The notes: generated by a model from the letters alone, not told the origin. DNA of 64,000 bases from Angiostrongylus vasorum (GCA_018806985.1 JADANN010000389.1:1116001-1180000); one strand, 5' to 3'. Positions 12,701-24,205 are shown, counted from the first letter of the stretch. Made by a program: numbers and translations.

Positions 12701-13395
12701 CGTACCACCTGCCGCCCCCCATTGATCGTCGAGTGACTCGATCGGGCGACAGTAAATCTTCCATTTTTTCCCTGTAGCCTAGTAGGCTCTACTCACTCTA
12801 GGAACTCGTTGAGCTCTAGAGGAAAATTCTTTAGCGTTTTCGTGAAGAACTGTGGTCATTGGATTAGCGGTCATCCTGCAGTACGTTTAATATCCCGTGG
12901 AATCCATTCTTTTACAGCTGTTGTCCATCGGTTGTCATTCAGACGCATTACGTGTCCGGCCCACTTTATCTTCGACTGCTTGGCGTATGAAACGGCATCT
13001 TTGATTTTTTGATCGTTGACGCAGGTCGGAGCTTCGGATCTCTTCACTGGCTTGTGTGAGACGGGATATTCCTAGCATCGCCCTTTCCGCTGCTCGTTCA
13101 ATAACGCTGAGTGATCTTTCATTCTGCTTACGCAGCGACCGGGTTTCTGATGCATACGTTAAGGCAGGAAGAACTGTTGAATCAAAAAGGTGGGCACGGA
13201 GTCAGATGTTCTTTGTTCTCTTCACTAGATACTTTGTGCTCCGAAAAGCTCCCCAAACCGCTCGTTTCTTTTTTGCTCAACTCTGGAGTTAAGTCGTTCA
13301 TCATGCTGATTCGTCCTAGATAGAAAAAACTGGAGCATTCCGACATACTCATTCCGCCGTTGAACGTGAATGAGGCATATGCAACCAATACGTAA
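12700..13395 (-). mobile_element. RTE-type retrotransposon fragment
   Basis: Minus-strand 3' part of the RTE coding region with many stops; readable pieces include NGGMSMSECSSFFYLGRI, the region just after the polymerase active site in this family. Confidence 0.7.
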
Positions 13396-14160
13396 CCTCT
13401 AACGATACTTGACGAAATCGAATGAATGGCGCATCCTTCAGGACACAGTTATTTTAGACAGTTCTTCAGTTTACGGAAGAGACTTACTTCCTGTCTAGGA
13501 AATCTACCAATTTTGCGTTCCCAGATGTTCAGTTCTTGAAAAGGTCTTCGTTAGACTTTTAACGTTTCGGGATTGAAAACACGGCTTAATATTTGACCAC
13601 TGTAAAAGTGAAAAGTGCTCTCCAAAGCCAAATAGTTTGTTGGCTTTCCATCGGAAAGGTTATTGTCATCAATTACATGAAGTGGATTCATTTTGTAGAC
13701 ATCGAAGAAGAATATCTCGAGGCTCAAACATCTAGCTTCCCTCTGTGAGCTCTCTATCACTGAGATCTTGAAGGGAATTGCTCGACAAAGAGGAGACTTG
13801 ATAGCAACGCGCTATTTTGGTACGCGCTTTGTATTCCGTTTCGATTCTCGTCCTTGTCGTCCAGAAATAGCTCTCATCACCGTCGCGGCGTGATACGGTG
13901 TTGCTGATAAGCCGGTACTGGACGAGTCCGATTCGTGAGCCCGGCTGTTTGCCGTTTCTGTTCGACCCGACCCCACTCCACATTCCATCGTCATCATTCT
14001 TCGGTACCCCTCTGGCTTTCAGTGCCTCTCATCCAATCTCCTGTATTTACGTCACGGTGAACATACCAGCTAGCTCTCCTTAGTTTCTATGTGAACTGCA
14101 TCGGGAGCATAAACATACATGCAGATATGGATACATACACATACATACAAGCACAGATAC
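13396..14160. other. no clear feature
   Basis: Contains a GC-richer part (13830-14080) open on both strands for 60-80 codons, without splice context or motif. Possibly an old unclassified repeat. Confidence 0.3.
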
Positions 14161-14242
14161 GCATATGTATATAATATGAGTGTATATATATATATATATA
14201 TATATGATGTATATGTATATACATATATATACGTTGTGCAAA

Positions 14243-14297
<55 letters not shown>

Positions 14298-14308
14298 CTT
14301 TGCCACAA
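14160..14308. repeat. AT microsatellite with inverted-repeat arms
   Basis: TATA dinucleotide tracts; the second tract (14247-14294) is bounded by TTGTGCAAAGTAT and its near-complement ATACTTTGCCACAA, so it can fold as one hairpin of about 75 bases. Confidence 0.8.
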
Positions 14309-15091
14309 ATAGAATTTCCCTCAAATATAATTACCACTATCGAACATTAACCGGAAGCACAAGGAGTAATGTGTAGGTTAGAAAGTTGTGCAAGACATAA
14401 ACTGGATCTATTTACAATCAAGAGCTAGTAGTATAATCTGAGAGGTCCAAGAGTGAGAACTGACAACGGCACAGATCAACAGCGTTTTGTGTGGTCTTTT
14501 GTGGACCATAATATTTTGTTTCACATAAAAGAAAGTACTACGAGTGTTCAAAGGTGTTTTTTAACAACAGCTCTCTGCGAAATGAAATGAGTAAGCTACT
14601 GATCTTTTTCAAATCCTTTCATATAAAAAATCTTAGCCTCAAGAAACCAACGTAAAATATGGGGTGGGGGAAAAGTCGTAGTTAGAAGGTTCTAGGCGAA
14701 TGGCTTTGCTCCTAAAGATTTCTCATATCTGAAAAGGTACATGGTTTGCTAGCTCATCTGAGTTCGCGACAAGAGCTCGGCATGATACCTGCCACAGATT
14801 ATCTAGCTCACGGTGAACCGGATAAAGTCACCTGCTTACACTGACAAGATCGCCACTGTAGAAATTTTGTTGAAACACTAAGCTCGATCAGTCTAAAGTC
14901 ATCGGTTTTCAGTATGCATGAATCAAACATCTTCTTTCTCGGTATGATTTTTTTCATTTTGGTTGTTCCCTATTCAGTTCCATATCGTCTTCAACATAAA
15001 TTCACCAGACTCAATGCTCATTTCTACTTTTCAAGTGTCATAAAAAATGCTAATTTTTTTGTTTACTGCCTACTACAATTTTCCCATCCCC
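14309..15091. other. no clear feature
   Basis: AT-rich, nothing recognised. Confidence 0.4.
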
Positions 15092-15300
15092 AGATCAATC
15101 CCTCTGACAGGTGATTGCTCATGACACTGATCGGTAGAACTAGCTGAGAGACAGGCGGAACGAAGAACCCGCATGGTGTGGTGGTGAACGCGTTAGCCTC
15201 TTTAAAGGATAATGGCACGTTCGTTCCTCACCGCAGACAACTGCGGTGCGTAGTTCTGCAAATATCTCAGCACCATTGTGTTTGTGTCATAAAAATATTT
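15092..15300 (+). repeat. SINE family D copy
   Basis: Contains the D-specific 5' extension (CAGATCAATCCCTCTGACAG), the tRNA-like GTGGTGGTGAACGCGTTAGCC, B-box-like ACGTTCGTTCC and the shared body. Confidence 0.7.
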
Positions 15301-16183
15301 TCGTGAACTTTCAATGTGGTATTTGAGGAATCTACCTAAAATACTGTTGAAAAAAAATGTTAAGGTACTACTATAAAGATTTATAAGTTGGCTGTCTTTA
15401 CGCGAAAAGACAAGCAACATTTTCCAAGCAATCGATTTCATTAGTCTTTGTTAAATGTTAAGGTTTGTAAGCTATATTTTACTACCAAGTTTGCGATTCT
15501 ACTGATTAGGAAGAACTAAAGATACTAGGAGACGAAAAGTAAAGGCTAATGCAAATTCTGCAACATGTAGGACGTTAAAGTGTTCTACTTATCCCTTGTC
15601 AACTCTAGGACGACATAGACGCAAACGGCGTTAAGAACTTAGTTCAATAAGAGTTCAAGAGAGTACTTGAAGACTTTGAAGGTCGAAAGTTGGAACGACT
15701 TCGGCAGGAACATTCTCAGCCAACTGGCAATTCCGGCCACTTCTTGTGGCCATTGGACATTGATTGATTTGATTGATTGGTCTCCATTTTGATTTTTGCC
15801 TGAGAATAGGTTCCGATTTACAATGAATAGAATAAGTTGGATCTGAAATAAAGCGGTTATTCTTCGTTCTTGAAACTAACCACATACTTAAAGAACGTCG
15901 AGGGCTTGCTTGTTCGAGACCATTTCATAGCACATAGAATGGGGTGCAAAAATCATTTGCGTAGAAGGAAAGGGCGTCAGGTCAGCAGGTCAGTGAAAAG
16001 TATAAGCTCGGAAGTGGGTAGTCCTCGATCCAAAAATCGCTTTTTTCGTTGATGACATTTTCATTAACCTTTGGAAAGGTCGTGGTAATGGTGACTGGTC
16101 AACATTTTTTTTGCAAATTCCTTTGCTTATGTCGTACCTTTCCCAGGTCGTCATTCGCACCTGCCCAAGTCTGCCACACACTA
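15301..16183. other. no clear feature
   Basis: AT-rich; no coding signal or known repeat seen. Confidence 0.4.
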
Positions 16184-16470
16184 TAAAAAGGATAAAGCTC
16201 TCGGTATTGACCAATCCTTGAGGGATGCACCATGCATTAGACTTCATTAACCATCGTTTGGAGGTGATTGAATGCTTATCTGGCCTTTACAATGACTCGC
16301 GGTGCCCTAACGATGTATTGAGCCAGTACTGCTATCCTTCCATACAAGTCTGGTACCAGTTTGCCGACCCCGGAGAGATGGAAGAGTTGGTGAGCCACGG
16401 GCGCGTGGATCGACCCACGTGTGTGTTGCAGGGCGCCTACGAACACTGCGCCGCACTCTATGCAACTCTA
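16184..16470 (-). repeat. SINE family A copy
   Basis: Minus-strand copy with intact body and 3' end (AAAAGGATAAAGCTCTCGG on the plus strand at the low-coordinate end). Confidence 0.75.
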
Positions 16471-16610
16471 TTTCATCCTGCTTGTTTGCTGTATATGTAT
16501 CCTTTTTGATGATAATGGATACGAGTAAATACACTTGTTCTTTTTCAAATGCAGATTCAAGCACACAGATAGCAGCTCATACTGAGCTTTGTCAGCCTTA
16601 GAATTTCTAC

Positions 16611-17130
16611 TCATTTTGTGCTGTGAAACATATTTAATTGCTCTCTTAAGTTTGGGCTTTGTAGTATAATTCTGGAGCACATGAATTTGCTGAAGAAGTT
16701 TTCAGCAGAGGTCTTGGTCGCTGAATCGATCTTGCTCTCTTCATTCACCTTGATAATGAGTTTGTCATAGTTCTTGAGAAAATAGTAGTCGTCGGAAAGC
16801 GAAAGCCTTATCGAGTATACTAGATTAGCAGTTTTGTTTCCGATTTCTTCAACCTTTTCCAGCATCGGATGTGTGGAGAGTGGTGGGAGTTTACTGTAAC
16901 TTGGTCCGTTAGTTTAAATGAGAAAAGACCGCACTAAGAAGTTCTTAGCGCAATTTGTCCATCTTCTGACACCACTTCTCTTATTTAACGACTTACCTAT
17001 CCGAGAAGGTATTTTCCATAATTCCATCTTTCGAGCACGGAATGGCGAACAAAATCTTGCTTCGGGAAATCGTTCGAAGCTTCATCTTTAGGCAGTCATT
17101 TAACAGAATGTCATCAATTGTCGTGTTCAT
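16611..17130 (-). CDS. two-exon gene of unknown function (about 138 aa)
   Basis: Not recognised. Exon 1 runs 17130-16997 from an ATG with an in-frame stop upstream; exon 2 runs 16893-16611 to a stop. The 103-base intron has a consensus GTAAGT donor and a TTACAG acceptor, and the frame is kept across it (phase 2). The predicted product is soluble and charged, with no signal peptide or membrane segment; the segment EIGNKTANLVYSIRLSLSDD is followed by the lysine-rich YFLKNYDKLIIK. The start lies directly next to a minus-strand mariner relic (17100-17965), so exon 1 could partly be exonised transposon DNA, and upstream exons beyond the relic are possible. Codon choice looks coding, unlike the AT-rich flanks. 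It could also be the 3' part of a longer gene. Confidence 0.5.
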
Positions 17131-17965
17131 CTTCCCGTCACGTTTCCTCAAAAGACATTTTTTCGTCGCATGTTAGAAAGGCAGCGCAGAATCAGCATTG
17201 CAATAACGATCTCTTTGTTCTAATCCAATTCATGACGAATATCGAGTTTCCTTCTCGACTTTCCATTCTGTCGTGCTTCGAAACTGTTCCTTTTTTTAGC
17301 CTTTTTGCCTACTGCCTACTCTTTTTGATGGCAGGGTACATTGCGAAATATAACTTCAACGAAGCTGAGATATTTGCAAAACTCTGGACCGCAGGTGCCT
17401 ATGGTGAGGAACGAACGCGCTATTGTCCTTTCCGGGGAGTAACGCGTTCACCACCACACCATGCGGGTCCCTTCGTTTCGCCTGTCTCTCAGCTAGTTCT
17501 ATCGATCTTTTGCCATCAGCAATCACCCGTCAACGGGATTGATCTGGGGAGCCCAAATCGGCATTGAACCCAGTTAAGCTGAGGCTATAGTTATAATCAC
17601 AATTTTAGCCTTTTTGCCTACTGCCTACTCTTTTTGATGGCAGGGTACATTGCGAAATATAACTTCGAGGCTGAGATATTTGCAAAACTCTGGACCGCAG
17701 GTGGCTGTTCCTTTTCTCCAATTGTCAAACACCCACAAAGAATCGGATTTTCGTTTTCCATCAAGTAGCACTTTCAAGTGCTGATCGTCGATAGCAGTGG
17801 GTCGTTCCCGACCCTTTTCATCTTCACAGTTTCTGGTCTTCAGAATGAAACTTTCAAACCTACGTTGTTTTCACCACCGCGAACGATTGTTACCCAAACC
17901 CTTACGAGCTCTTCCCGCAGCTTATCGTTCAAGCTCGAAGCACTATAACTAGGATCCTCGGTCTG
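17100..17965 (-). mobile_element. mariner-like transposase relic, interrupted by SINE
   Basis: Minus-strand. N-terminal HTH part at 17965-17716 (RPTAIDDQHLKVLL, the mariner GRP...ID...L signature). After the SINE insertion, the first catalytic region reads FLTCDEK near 17170. Stops and frameshifts; no second half. Bandit-type hookworm mariner is the nearest idea, unproven. Confidence 0.65.
17295..17704 (-). repeat. compound SINE D insertion (full copy plus 3' half-copy) with 11-bp TSD
   Basis: A full minus-strand D copy (about 17295-17570, including the 5' extension) and a second 3' half (17606-17704) nearly identical over about 95 bases. The pair is flanked by exact CTGTTCCTTTT at 17284-17294 and 17705-17715, so it entered as one event or by a second insertion or unequal exchange. 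It splits a mariner relic. Confidence 0.75.
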
Positions 17966-19119
17966 ATTTGTTTTCTAGTTTCATTTTATCTCTTAACTTG
18001 AACCTAATGAAAAGTCTTAAAAAGGAAAAAAGTGTACTTGTCTCGTAAAGTTTTCTCCAGACTCGTTCTCTTCTTTAATCACTCGACTTGTCATGATTTC
18101 AAATGTTATTGTCCTCTCATTTTTTTAGTTCGGCTTATGAATTTTATGCTCAGGAGCTTTGACCGTCTTGTGTAATTTGGGTGAATCATCCCATTTGAAA
18201 AGAATGACTTGATGATTGATGCTCATCTGCACGTATCTACAGTATCACTTCTAATAATGTTTGTCTTAGAGTGGAGTTTTCTTCTACACTACAACAATCC
18301 AGGTCTACGTTGACGCTTCTTTGGTTAGATAGGCTATTCTAACAGAACTTGGTGCGTAGGCTCAATTTTGGATCCAATGGATAATTGAACACAGTGACTA
18401 GTTTAATCGTGCAACCGAGGCTGAAACTTTCAACTCCACAGTAATAGCAAGACTGTTCCCAGACCAAAGTGAAAAGGCTATAACCGTGTCATAAACATAT
18501 CGCAGCATCTTGTTTCTGGATAATGTATGATTTTCTTTATGAAAAAACACTTCAGATTCAACACAGTTTCTTGACGACTCCTGAAGCAAGAAATAAACGC
18601 TACTTTGGTTATTGTGGTAGCTGGAAGCACAGCAACTTCATGTGCTCAAGTGGTATTTCCACTTCTGTAATCGTGACTGGGTTATCGTTAAAAATAGGGA
18701 TGTCTGAACTATAAAAGTAAGTTTAATGTTTTTTTTTCCTTCTGCATGTATGTGCTTTAATTTAGCTGTGTTGAGCAAAGTTGAGATTCGTCGAAAACAA
18801 AAGCGGTTGGTGCAGTTTTTTGAGTAGAGTGTCGACAAAATCTCATCTACTCTAAACCCTTCAAAAGGAGGGGGCGGACGCCAGCTGAGGAACGAACAAA
18901 CGAACACACACAATACACACGCACACAAACCTTTACGGGGGCTATAGAGAGCTGCTCTCGTTGTCTCTCTGGCCATTTCAGCTATGCAGTGCCACTTACT
19001 CTTGCATTCACTGTTTATAGCCACGTTATTCCTAAGTGAGTTACTTTTATGTTCATAACCTCCACAAGACAGTACTCTCATCATTTTCGTCAATTAATAC
19101 TTGTTTTGATAGTAGTGAT
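17966..19119. other. no supported gene
   Basis: A 151-codon minus-strand open frame (18638-19093) and a 63-codon one (18398-18589) lack motifs or splice context. A short CA-rich stretch lies at 18905-18930. Confidence 0.35.
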
Positions 19120-19324
19120 TTAGCACATAAGCTCCTGAATTTTGGACAACGAGTCCAAATTTTGTTCACTACGCGATTGAGCTGTCAATTGGTTGCACTG
19201 CTCTTGCTGGCTTGTGCATTCATTTGAACAGTTAATAGTCGAAAATACTCCCAACAACCTGTCGATAAAAGACGACGGTGCTGATGCTGATCTAGGCGCA
19301 CCTTTATGGACAACAGTAGGATCG
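19120..19324 (-). CDS. possible Cys-containing terminal exon, unrecognised
   Basis: Read on the minus strand, an acceptor ATCATCTTCAG (ending 19325) opens a 68-codon frame to a stop at 19120. It contains SFIDRLLGVFSTINCSNECT followed by a third cysteine and a Gln/Ser-rich tail ending LMC. The composition looks coding, but no upstream exon was confirmed and no family is recognised. Confidence 0.25.
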
Positions 19325-20269
19325 CTGAAGATGATCGTCGGCATGGTGTCGTAGAAATCACATGCAAACTACTCGTTCCCAATTCAATAAGTATTTGAAT
19401 GGCTGAAACTTTTGAGGTGTTAGCAATGAGTGTGTGGTGGAAGTACACTGCCTCATCGTAGCTCTTCTATCTCTTATAACAACCTCTTTGGTTTCCGATT
19501 GATTTCACCCCTCTACAACTTCTTTTCCAGTCAACCCTGGTTTGTGCCAAACGCCTGTCATCGGTGGCTCATGCCGGCTTGGTGCCGCCGACGTGCATAT
19601 CGGCGGAAAACAAACGCAATTTTATCTGAGATGCGAAGCGGTGTCGGAGTGAGGTTTTATTTTTCCTTCTCTTTTGTCAAAACCCTGTCTCTGTTTTTCT
19701 GACCACTGACTCCCAAATCGTACTACATGACGGGTACGTGGGCCAATTTCTATTTTCTCTCCCTGAGTAGCTTCTTCTTGATTTTCTTCAATTCTCCTCG
19801 TCTTGCTCACGTTTCGAACAAAATTTATAACACGAATCTTTTAATTGTGCAAATCTCGATTACGGTTTTTTTAAACCCCTCTGTATAATCTCGATATTTT
19901 GATTTTTTTCATCTTTTGACTCTATCTCATATTTTGTCTCATTGGATGGAGCCTCCAATTATATCACATTAGTTGATTTTTTTTCGACTTTGTAAAGATT
20001 TTTTTTAGAATTTCATTGTTCTATAAAATCAACCCACGACGTAAATGCGATCCCTTTTTAAAACGAGCACCCGACGTTTTGACACCTTGTGGATGCACAA
20101 GCGCATGAGCTGAAAAACTTATCAATCTCGTTTCCTCACTGAGAATAAGCGTCGAAGGTGTTCATTCGTAGTAGATAGGATGCTCTTTGACAGTCTGGAA
20201 CAAATAAAACTCAGAATTTATAACATCTAGAGAGTGGAAGCGGAATGATTTTTCCACCTAGGTATGACC
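19325..20269. other. no clear feature
   Basis: T-rich on the plus strand; no exon accepted. The far end (20150-20269) may be decayed mariner sequence. Confidence 0.35.
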
Positions 20270-20705
20270 GTTATGGTTTTGCAGTGTTAAGACGAGCGTA
20301 GTCGCATAGAAGACAATCTCGCTTTCGCTTGTTTTTAACGACATCAAGCAGCTTCTGGAATTGAGCCGAGTTAAGAGCCACGGCCGTGGGAAGGATGGCT
20401 GTCATTTGCACGCATAAGTCATTCTTGCGTCGACTTACCACTAACACGGCAGAATCCTCTTTCCATGTATGTCAGAATTCGTTGGAGCAGGATCTGGCGG
20501 TTCTCTAAAATTAATCACTTTCATTTGAGCATCATTAACATACAAAACCTAGGTTTCATTTCCAATTACGACGCCTTTTTTCTCTGCATAGGCGCTATCC
20601 GAGTTTATTCATTTGATTAGTTTCTGGTGAGTGTCGACAACCACGTTGGAGTCAGCTCGAATTCAACATCACTCCTCAGTTTAATAAGGGAAAACGAACT
20701 AGGGT
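20270..20705 (-). mobile_element. mariner-like transposase relic, central part
   Basis: Minus-strand. Reads VVIGNET, VLYVNDAQMKVINF, IHGKRILPC, then QFQKLLDVVKNKRKRD and LCDYARLNTAKP, matching the mariner run from the first catalytic D to the D-N-A-R-P-H motif. A separate copy from the one at 17.1-18.0 kb, since the order is not collinear. Confidence 0.65.
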
Positions 20706-20754
20706 AAAGAATGTCGCAGAACTTTCTATGTAACTGAATTAATTTTTTCTTTTA

Positions 20755-21128
20755 CTTTTCTTAATTTTATTTGACCTGTCTTCACGTCTACTGTGTGGAT
20801 CCCAGCACTTCTCACATTCAGTTCGTATCCTCGCATCCATTGTCCACAAAGATCTTTCAACTTTACGTGCGGCTTCAGTTGCTGCTTGAAGATTTTCATT
20901 TCGTCTTGGATGTCGTAGAATGCTGGTCGAGCGATTCTTCCTGGAGTCCTGAGATAGACGGGCTGAGCGTTCCTAATTGGATTGCAGGGGAGCGATTTTT
21001 TTTCCCAGACAAGTCTAGCACCAATTTCCCGACCCCGGAGGGATGAGAGGCTTGGTTGGCCCGAGCGGAATCGAATTAGCACCATGCTCGCGATGACGAG
21101 CGTCATTACCACTGTACTACCCGTCCCC
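20755..21128 (-). repeat. SINE family B copy
   Basis: Minus-strand, full length, with an intact head (GGGGACGGGTAGTACAGTGG) and B box (GGTGCTAATTCGATTCCG) in its own orientation. Confidence 0.8.
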
Positions 21129-21345
21129 TAAATTAAATGCTATTTCCAAATTAAATTTACCTTTATAAATTCTCTGCTTTACCATAAATTTTGCTCCTGA
21201 AGGATACTTAGTATTTTATACTATTCTATAAACGATCACAGCTCATAAGTAAGAAGAAGAAGTATTTTTAAACTCTTAGATGTTTCTTCCTAAGGTGTTT
21301 TATTCCAATGTTTACTTCTTATTTACTACCTATTATTGTTTTCAC

Positions 21346-21742
21346 TTCCCAACGGTTTACCGCCACATCGTGGCTGGGAGGTGTTCCTGGGTGTCGGACT
21401 GCGATGTACATCGGGGATTCATCTCCTGGCAGGGTCTCCCAAGCTGAGAAAAAGTTCGGCGTTTCAATCAGGAAGCCTAGCTAAGAGTAAAACAGTACCA
21501 GGATCCACGATCGTCTTGGTATCAAAGTCGCATGGTGGTAAATCTCCCTCTGATCCACAAGGGCTGCGACTGCCTGTCGTGGTGAAGACCTGGGGCATGC
21601 TATAGCCAGGCCGACTTCAGGACTCCAGGGAACCGCAGTGGCTTAACCAGCAAATCTCCGAAAAATTGCTGGTTAGATTATGCTGGGGGCCCACACGACT
21701 AGTGAGGACGGGCCATTCAAATATCAAGTATCAAGTATCAAG
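21346..21742 (+). repeat. retroposon family C copy with exact 12-bp TSD
   Basis: Complete copy bounded by exact duplicates of TATTGTTTTCAC at 21334-21345 and 21743-21754. Its 3' end is three tandem ATCAAGT units. The body holds no long ORF of known type, so it is non-autonomous. Confidence 0.85.
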
Positions 21743-21784
21743 TATTGTTTTCACGGAAAAGCATGATTTCAAATACTGGGCAGA

Positions 21785-21950
21785 AAACTGCGTGGGAGAA
21801 AGACCAAGTAAGGGCATCAGTGGTGCATTGGGTAACACGTGACTTACGGACGCGGTAATCGCGGGTTCGAATTTGGCCTTGGATCCAATATTTGCAAACA
21901 CCTTAGCACCATAGTGGCTGAGTTTCATTTCTCGCTTATTTATGTTCAAA
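21785..21950 (+). repeat. SINE family E copy
   Basis: Variant of the D family: ATCAGTGGTGCATTGGGTAACACGTG head, perfect B box GGGTTCGAATTTGG, then the shared ATTTGCAAACACC body. Confidence 0.65.
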
Positions 21951-22251
21951 TGCGAATTAGCTTGGCTTTAGCTGTGAAAAACCAACTCTTTTAAAAGTAA
22001 TAGACTGTCTAAAACAGACTTCGATTTGAACACGGCGTCGCTAAGCAATACCACTGTTAATAACCTTTTGAGGTATTGATAAGCTAACCCTCAACTTGAT
22101 AGAGCTTATCAGCACAACAAGACACTTGAATTTCTATCCATCGCATTATGCACCGGACTGACAAAAGCACGGTGCAATTCGTTTGCGATTCTTAGCATGG
22201 TCTGGCACTGGTCTGTTTCGTGCTTGTACTGCTCACACAGTTCTGATTCAG

Positions 22252-22432
22252 CAGCGCTTCCGGCGACGGTGTCTGGGTGGTAAAATCGCGGGCGGCCAGT
22301 TCAGGACCGACGGCCGGTCCGTCGTCTACGGCCGGCCAGCCGATCCCAGTGGAGAACACCCAACCACAACAGCATCCAAAACTCACGCGCAAACAGAATG
22401 CGCCCAACATTTGTGGTCAGTTCGTTGTTTAA
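22252..22432 (+). CDS. possible terminal exon, unrecognised
   Basis: After a CTGATTCAG acceptor, one frame stays open for 59 codons to TAA at 22430. The product is rich in Ser, Pro, Gln and Gly (SSGPTAGPSSTAGQPIP) and ends NICGQFVV. Local GC is much higher than in the flanks. No upstream exon was found and no family recognised. It may be a GC-rich repeat instead. Confidence 0.25.
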
Positions 22433-23939
22433 TTTTGAACTCAAAATTTTCATTAGTTCTTTTACAACAACAGTCTCTATGAGCACCTTCTAAACATGAT
22501 AAACGGAATGTTTTCTTTGTCTATTCACACATAGTGATTAGCCATTTCTATCAGAATGGTTTCCGTTAAATCCCTTTGCCCTTCTACCACAACATTCAAA
22601 TCACTGGGCACCTAACGCAGATATCATATTTTTTGAGCTCAAATCGCCTATTTTAACTAACAGGCTTGCACATAACTCCATTAATTTTAACCCCTTTTTG
22701 TGGGACTGGGCACGTTTAGATAGGCCATAACATTAAAATGAAAGCCATCTAGTCCCTTTCATCCAGAAATGTGAGAACAATCAAACCAGATTTTTTGGAA
22801 GCATTTTTTCCTCAACAAAGCGAGCCAGTTAGAAGAGTTTGCTCGTGGCTATTCGTCCAATAAAGGCCACGTTGCGTCCTGCATCAAGCATTGTTTAAAT
22901 ATTTTGCTTCAAACAGTCTTATTCTATCTAACTATTTTGCTCCATTTGCTTGAAGTTTTTTGCTGTTCAGAATATTTCTGCTGCAGTATCAGTGCTAACT
23001 ATCAAGAGTGGGCTATAGATCCGCCCGCATTTGAGCTTCGCTTACGAGCTGACTGTGTTGTGACAGTAGCGTTCTGATCCGCTACAGTCACTGATAATCG
23101 AAGTTCAAACAAAGTATGAGGGGAAAGAGAATGGACGGGGGAGTGCAAATACACTGACGGTGACTCGGCGAGGACAGCGAGCGGGAGCAACTAGGTCAGC
23201 GACCCGGAAGAGCAGTGTCGTCACAACAAGCTGAGCACATATCGTGATAGTACTAGTTAGCAGAAGTCTTCTGGGACTACGTTATAACCGGCAGTGGCAT
23301 AGCTACAAATCGTTCCTGATTTTGGCTCAGCTTTGTAGCGAAGCAATGGGCTTAAAATTGAGATTAACCTGAAGAGCAGGCCCAAGTTGAACCATGGCAT
23401 CTACTACTGTTACATTCAGATGTGCTTGCTTGAACCAATAAGTGAACCAAATGAGTGAGAACAATGACGAGGAGACTCTCCCAGCTGTTGAAACTACAGC
23501 ATACCGTTGAGATCTTTTGCCGAATCTCACGAAGAACAAACAAGCTTGTCTAGATTTACTAGCTAGTTAGTATTTGTATTCCCCCTTACTAGGAGGGAAT
23601 TCGCCTCTGGTCGTGTTTAACTAAATTTTAGCAGAAAAAAAAGCCAAAGTTGTGTTATTTCAGTTGCAGAAACTTATTTTGGGTTTCAGGTGCCCTTGAC
23701 AGAGGTTTTCATAAACAGAAATCGGTGAATGCATGCTTCTTGTGCTGCAAAGCAGACATAGATTTAACCGCCTTATTTCGTCCCATATTTTATCGTTGCA
23801 CACTTTTTCTCCCTTTTTTTGAATTTCCGTATTTTTTCCCATCCATTTGATTCGTTGCAAAGAACATGATATCCGCCTCTTAAAAAAGTGGCCTAAGTAA
23901 CAATGCATTGAATACAATCCATTATATATATCTAACTAG
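22433..23939. other. no supported gene
   Basis: AT-rich with a GC-richer island at 23000-23220. A minus-strand FVRFGKR string occurs at 23513-23533 but without neuropeptide context. Confidence 0.35.
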
Positions 23940-23995
23940 ATGAAGTATTCGTGTATTATAACCACAACGATACTGAGGTATTTACAAAACTGACC
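23940..23995 (-). repeat. SINE D/E 3' fragment
   Basis: Short minus-strand tail (TATTATAACCACAACGATACTGAGG) next to a plus-strand copy, giving a head-to-head pair. Confidence 0.45.
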
Positions 23996-24004
23996 CCATG
24001 CCAC

Positions 24005-24205
24005 ATTGAATTTTTAACCGGCACCATTAGGGCAGAAAAATGGTTGAGTGAAAGACAAAGTGAGGAACCTAGTGATGCAGTGGGAAACACGTGAGCCCAC
24101 GAAAGGGTAATCGCGGGTTGGAGTCTCGACTGGGGTCTGGTTTTCGCAAATATCTCAACATCATTGTAGTTACATTTCACATAATACACTGCCATGAAAA
24201 AAATG
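24005..24205 (+). repeat. SINE family E copy
   Basis: Head TGATGCAGTGGGAAACACGTGAG, B-box-like GCGGGTTGGAGTC, shared body to CACATAATACACTGCCATG. Confidence 0.65.

Noticed and set aside
14070..14376. Overlapping Tyr/Ile-rich frames on both strands
   Set aside because: Translations of the TATA microsatellite.
17118..17567. 149-codon plus-strand open frame
   Set aside because: Antisense reading of a mariner relic and a SINE D copy.
18638..19093. 151-codon minus-strand open frame
   Set aside because: No motif, no splice context, and biased composition from A/T-rich and CA-rich DNA.
19622..19810. Minus-strand frame with HVVRFG
   Set aside because: No basic cleavage site after the glycine; a four-residue VRFG match is expected by chance in six frames of this length.
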